A stretch of DNA of 64,000 nt from Piliocolobus tephrosceles (Eukaryota > Chordata > Mammalia > Primates > Cercopithecidae), in contig NC_045441.1 of assembly GCF_002776525.5 (NCBI RefSeq), positions 65,768,650 through 65,832,649 of the forward strand. The letters are read 5' to 3'. Each line of letters opens with the position of its first letter. Within the stretch, counting starts at the first letter, position 1. A program made the position numbers and the translations under genes. Below are positions 59,480 to 64,000 of this stretch, piece after piece. The notes under the pieces were generated by a model. That model saw only the letters and a list, made by a program, of their open reading frames with translations, was not told where the DNA came from and searched no databases.

Positions 59480-60725
59480 ATATCTTTGAATTTATTACTT
59501 ACCTATTTTTATTGATGCCACTGACTTGCCTCTTGGTCCTTATTCCTTTTTCACTGATGATTTTAGCCTCCAGCTAATGGTATTCTCTCTCCATTCTCTC
59601 TCTTCCCTGTTGTCATCCCTCCCTACTTCCTTAGAGTCCATGATCCATATGATAACTACTCAACTAAAACCATTTCAGCACTTTTGCCATCTTCGTTTAT
59701 TGTCTCCACCTGTTTAGTTGTTGAAAACGATCATCCACTTTCATTTTGTCTTTACCTGAGTAGCTGGATATTGCTACAGACACTTACACAATAGGAACAG
59801 CTACTGTCCCGAAGTGATGCCTGCAATTCCTAAATAGGTTATTGCACTGCTTGTCAATCATTGCCTAGCATACTTTTTCCCACTCTCATACAGGATTATG
59901 TCACATTTATCCTTCCCTCCTCAAACTTTTTCAAAACGCTAAATAGCTAATTTGACACAGCTTTATAGATAAAAAGGAATAAGTTACACAGAAATGCTCA
60001 ATTTCCCACTAAATGTAATCACTTACCATATCTGGCCTCATATTCTTGCCCTTCTCAGTTGTTTTCATAGTGAAACGGTTCTGTCAAAGTTTGACCGTTA
60101 CAACTGTGCTCCCCTCTTGCATCCCTCTTGCCTTTCTAAAGACTTAACACTTGTAATTGTGAGCTTTTTCTCTTGAATTCTTCACATGTCTCTGAATCAG
60201 ATCATTCTTGACAGACAAATAAGCTGTAATAACTCTCTGCTGTAAAATGAAAACAAATAAGGGAAAAACCTTCCTTGACTTCACATCGTCTTTGTTATTT
60301 ATCTATGTTTTAATTTTCCCTTCTTAAAATCTGAGTACAGTCTTCATTGCCTTGATTCACATTCTATTTTCAGCTCACCCCATTTGATCTCCAGCCACGG
60401 TCACTTTCCCAAGATTTTTAAATTAATGTCACAAGTTGCCTCTATGTTGTTAAATCCACTTTGCTTGTATTATCTTCCAGGACTTAGCTTAGTGGCATCC
60501 CCTCAGAGACACCTTCATTGACAATTGTACCTAAAAGGAAACCTGCAACCCTAAGTCACATCAGATTTTTCTGTTGTCTTTACAGCACTTACCATTAGCT
60601 GATATCAATTGATTGGTATTTGTCATCAGCTTCATAAAAACTGAATCCCAACTCTGAGAGTAGTGCCTGAAATATTGAAGTATTTCATCTAAATGTTAAC
60701 TATAAGTTGTTGAATGAATTCATGG
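59480..60725 (+). repeat. L2-like LINE, best preserved at its 3' end
   Basis: The right end fits L2: 'cagagacaccttcattgaca', 'tttacagcacttaccattag', and the tail 'gtagtgcctgaaatattgaa' to 'aagttgttgaatgaattcat'. The part before 60350 is C/T-rich and only loosely similar, so it may belong to something else. Confidence 0.42.
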
Positions 60726-60839
60726 ATGCCTAAATAAAGTTAACATTTTTTACACTCCTCTAATATCAGCGAACACCAGAGTTGCCTTCTTGTAATTTTG
60801 ATTTGATATCTTCCAGGTAATAATTCCAGTGCTGCATGG

Positions 60840-61160
60840 TATCTTCTGTGTGGCTCTTGAAATCCATTCTGCACCCATCTCCACTCCTCTCTGCCTCAGA
60901 AGGCTGGCCTGTATGGATGCAGCTACAAGTGTTCCAATTCCCTGCTTTCTGATAAGATTTGAATGATTGTGAGTCCAGCAGGAGCTTGGAGGCAGACTGG
61001 AGAGTGGATTCAGGATCTTTATTACTCTAGATCTTTCTCTGTGGGGTTGCCTTAGGCCAGTTCCATTTCCTCAACTCAAGATGGCAATTGTTCTCATGGC
61101 AGCTTGCTCTACTCAACTCTCTCCTTTTGGCTTCCATGCGTGCCAGGAATTACTCCTACC

Positions 61161-61214
<54 letters not shown>

Positions 61215-61370
61215 CGCGTGTGAATTTGTTTGGCTTTTTGAGCCTCAGCGTGATAACAGCTTTTCTGTTACTAGGTCCACAGTACTGCCTTTTCCTCTGT
61301 GTTTTCTCTACATCTTATCCTTACATTTATAAATTGCCCCTTTAATGAACTAGCCTCCAACAGTCCTGTT
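60840..61370 (+). repeat. Old interspersed repeat, family not named
   Basis: 'aggctggcctgtatggatgc', 'gactggagagtggattcagg' and 'ttgagcctcagcgtgataac' have the texture of a common ancient mammalian repeat. A GT/GC microsatellite has expanded inside it. I cannot name the family with certainty. The two 83-85 codon frames over the microsatellite are artefacts. Confidence 0.35.
61163..61222. repeat. (GT)n(GC)n(GT)n microsatellite, 60 bp
   Basis: About 42 bp of GT, then a run of GC dinucleotides (GCGCGCGCGCG), then GTGTG. It is a strictly alternating purine-pyrimidine sequence. Confidence 0.97.
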
Positions 61371-61927
61371 TTGAATATACCATCTACTACTCGCTGGAAC
61401 ACTGAAAAATGCAGAATAAAAACAAATTCTGCCAAGTAGTCAAACAATTTATGTAATCATCCACAACTTGTGCCACAGTCTGGGCAGAAATGATTTCAAC
61501 TTACTTTTGGGGTGTCCATGCCATTATTTCCGATCACTAACAAGAGTCAACTCATTTGTTTATGCCTTCTTGGAATGGAGATAAGGAGAGGGACAAAAAA
61601 GCACTGAGGTCTGTAAGTTGCAGCTGTGCTGCCCAGGAGTTAATATAATTTAACCCAGCTCTGGAGTCCAAAGGATGACTAGCATTACATCCTGTTGTCT
61701 TTTAAGTTGTGGAGCTCTGACTCCACTTTGCAAATGATTCAGCAATTTCATGCCCTTCCTAAAATACTGTTTTATTCATCAATGACGAAAACTGTTCTAC
61801 AGATCAACAAGATTCTGTATGTTGATGAAATCGTTGTTTAAACCGAGACTCCTATGAGGCTATGAAAAGAACGCCTCCTTCTGATATGTGTTTCCAAAGT
61901 TGCCTCCTGTTTTACGTAAGTGGTTTC
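61371..61927. other. Unannotated stretch
   Basis: Nothing recognised. Confidence 0.45.
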
Positions 61928-61956
61928 ATACACACACACACATACACACACACAAA
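61928..61956. repeat. (CA)n microsatellite
   Basis: CA dinucleotides with one TA interruption. Confidence 0.9.
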
Positions 61957-64000
61957 TACAAGCAAAAATTTGGAACAGAATAATATAGCTATTGGCAATT
62001 AAAAGCTCAAAAGTTTTTAAAGCTTAATAAATTATTTTGATCTTTTAAAATTCTTTTTCATAAGCCAAGGTTCTATGTTAAAGGAAGTTAATTATTTCAA
62101 ACAATAGAGCAGATGGAGTGCTCAAGAAAAGAATGAAAAGCATTGCTCATGTATTACTCACTCCTGATAAATATCTTTGTATATATACATAGCACACACA
62201 TAAATGCCAGACATGTCACTGAGATTAAAGTGATGTCATCATTTCAACACTGTATTTTCTCACTTCTGTATTCCTTTAAGCAATATTTTAACAAACACAA
62301 AACATTCTTCACTAAAAAACCAATAGCAAAGTGTGTTAATTCTAACAATTATATAGCTAACATAACTTAAATATTAGTATCCTAATCTGTTCCCCTATTT
62401 TCAACTATTCCTTTCCTTGTCCACCTCTTGTGCTGTAGTATCCTTTACCACATTTTATAGCGATTAGAGAAACTTTTTGTGAAATATCATATTAGAACAA
62501 TGTTTTAAACAATGTTCAGAGCTCATCATTTTTAGGGGGACTGAGTGGAGAGTGAGGAGTGGAGAAAGATGTTGAGAATGTGCTATTAACATTCAAGAAA
62601 ATGTCTTGTTCTGGAAAATCATTTTTAGTTCTAGGAGAGAAAAAAGAAAAACAAGAACAAAAATAATAAAAATAGAATTTGACTATTGTCAGAAAAAAAA
62701 TAAAGGTGGGGTATTTGTGAGATTAAAAGACATGCCGCTTTGAAACATGAGAGAAAAATGGAAAATAAATATTAAGAGTTCTGAAATATAATTATCATAA
62801 TAATTTGAAAACCATTGCTCTAAACCAAGCTGGGTGGGCAGAGAGCAATTTTAAATATATTTTACGCTATCATAAAATAAAACTGTATTTCTAGCTTGAT
62901 TCATATGTCCAATAAACTAAGATATTAAAATTGCAAAGGGGGAGGATTCGCATGTATCACTTTGCAATTTCCTATTTCTGGAACATATGTCCTAGACCCC
63001 CAACTCTTATACAATACAGGCTTTCTAATTCTCTCTTTAAATTAAACCTTTGGGATTACTCGAGCATGGCTGATACACTTAGATAATATCAGGCATTTAA
63101 TACACACTATGTGCCTTTGATTTACCTGACAAGTGACAACAAGGCTGTATTGAGTTAAGCACGCACTATCACTAAATGAATATTTGCAGAATCTGCCTGT
63201 GGTTATTGTCATACCAGAACAGAATTCTTGTTCAATATCCTGTTTGGGAAGCAGTCTCCACCAGATGCTTCCAAAGCAGGGCAAAACCACCCATAATGCA
63301 ATTGGATGGATATGAAATTCTATACCCCGAGGGAAAACACTTCCTTCTGGCCCCAGGTGGTGGGCCACTAACACTTTATTTGTGTTCCTAAGAGAACTGG
63401 TATCTTTAAAGAATATATTTTTAAGTGACTCTTTAGTAATATGGACTTTACCTTTCTAACACTGATTATTTTTCTGTGATTATAAGTCACCACAATTGGA
63501 AATATTAAATTGGTCAGAATGAGTTGCTTTTCCTTATTTTTCACACAGAAAAGGATTCTTTTATTTAAATGTGATGTGAAACACATAGAATTATCTTCTT
63601 ATATTTTATTAATTTCTAATTTCCTATACATGTTCTCTGAAATAATTTGGTAAACTACGTAGTAGAAATAAAATTGATTTATGTGTTAACTGAGAAGCTG
63701 GATATACAACTGAACAATGGCAGTCAATATAAGTAAAAGAGAACAATGACCTACAACCCTGTAGCAACCAGCCCTGGAAACCAAGCAACAACTTCTGCAG
63801 CAACTAATTTCAAAGTCAAACTACACTTACGTAGCAATCATACTTTGATGATTGACTTGGTCCAAGACTTCAGCTCACCTGTCCTCTCCCCATCTCTTAC
63901 CTGCCCCCAACTCAGGATCAACCAGAGAAAGCCAAACATGCTTCCCAACTAATCACATAGGATGCCCCACTTCCAGTAAGCCCACCACCACCCCCATTCA
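61957..64000. other. Unannotated stretch to the window end
   Basis: No gene or repeat family recognised. Frames at 63042-63586 (71-110 codons) lie on both strands over the same bases without a recognisable domain. The 110-codon minus frame at 63042-63374 is the longest in the unassigned part of the window, but it shows nothing beyond an open frame. Confidence 0.4.

Noticed and set aside
63042..63374. 110-codon minus frame in unassigned sequence
   Set aside because: No domain, no splice or promoter context, and competing frames on the other strand. Conservation data would be needed to reopen it.

Overview
This is primate nuclear DNA, almost certainly from a catarrhine (human, ape or Old World monkey). 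It carries AluY, AluS and AluJ copies, L1PB/L1MA-age LINEs, THE1/MST MaLR elements, and MIR and L2 fossils. It is AT-rich. A 10-N gap lies at 26457-26466, so the source is a draft-quality assembly. No functional protein-coding exon or structural RNA gene could be supported. Every long open frame examined lies in a repeat, in low-complexity DNA, or is short and unrecognisable. The window reads as intergenic or deep intronic DNA, and its content is a layered record of transposition.

Layout. 1-13.5 kb: MIR remnants, four Alus, several solitary ERV LTRs, a decayed hAT transposase end, and a purine tract. 13.5-22 kb: mostly unique sequence with L2/MIR fossils, half of an unexplained duplicated segment, and a ~530 bp polypyrimidine tract. 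22-27 kb: a MaLR LTR, an Alu, an antisense old L1, a complete MaLR provirus (LTR-internal-LTR), the gap, and a hAT fragment. 29-35.3 kb: L2, a twin-primed L1, an antisense AluJ, a THE1-type LTR, and an old repeat split by an MST LTR. 36.9-38.3 kb: two small hairpins and one large near-perfect palindrome. 39.2-47.7 kb: a full-length L1 with its own target-site duplication (TSD), interrupted by a second L1 that is 5'-inverted and carries a probable 3' transduction. 48-54 kb: THE1 LTR, a 58 bp mini-Alu insertion, AluY, and nested L1 pieces. 55-62 kb: L2-like DNA, Alu, an L1 3' end holding a truncated Alu, and CA/CG repeats.

No cooperating gene set or undescribed protein system was found. The most interesting items are structural: the 84-of-86 bp inverted repeat at 38115-38306, the L1-in-L1 insertion with transduced tail at 41643-43842, the mini-Alu at 49334-49391, the tail-out retroelement edges around the gap, and the unexplained pair of 112 bp copies at 10526 and 15839. 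Repeat family names come from recognising consensus motifs by eye, so subfamily labels are tentative.
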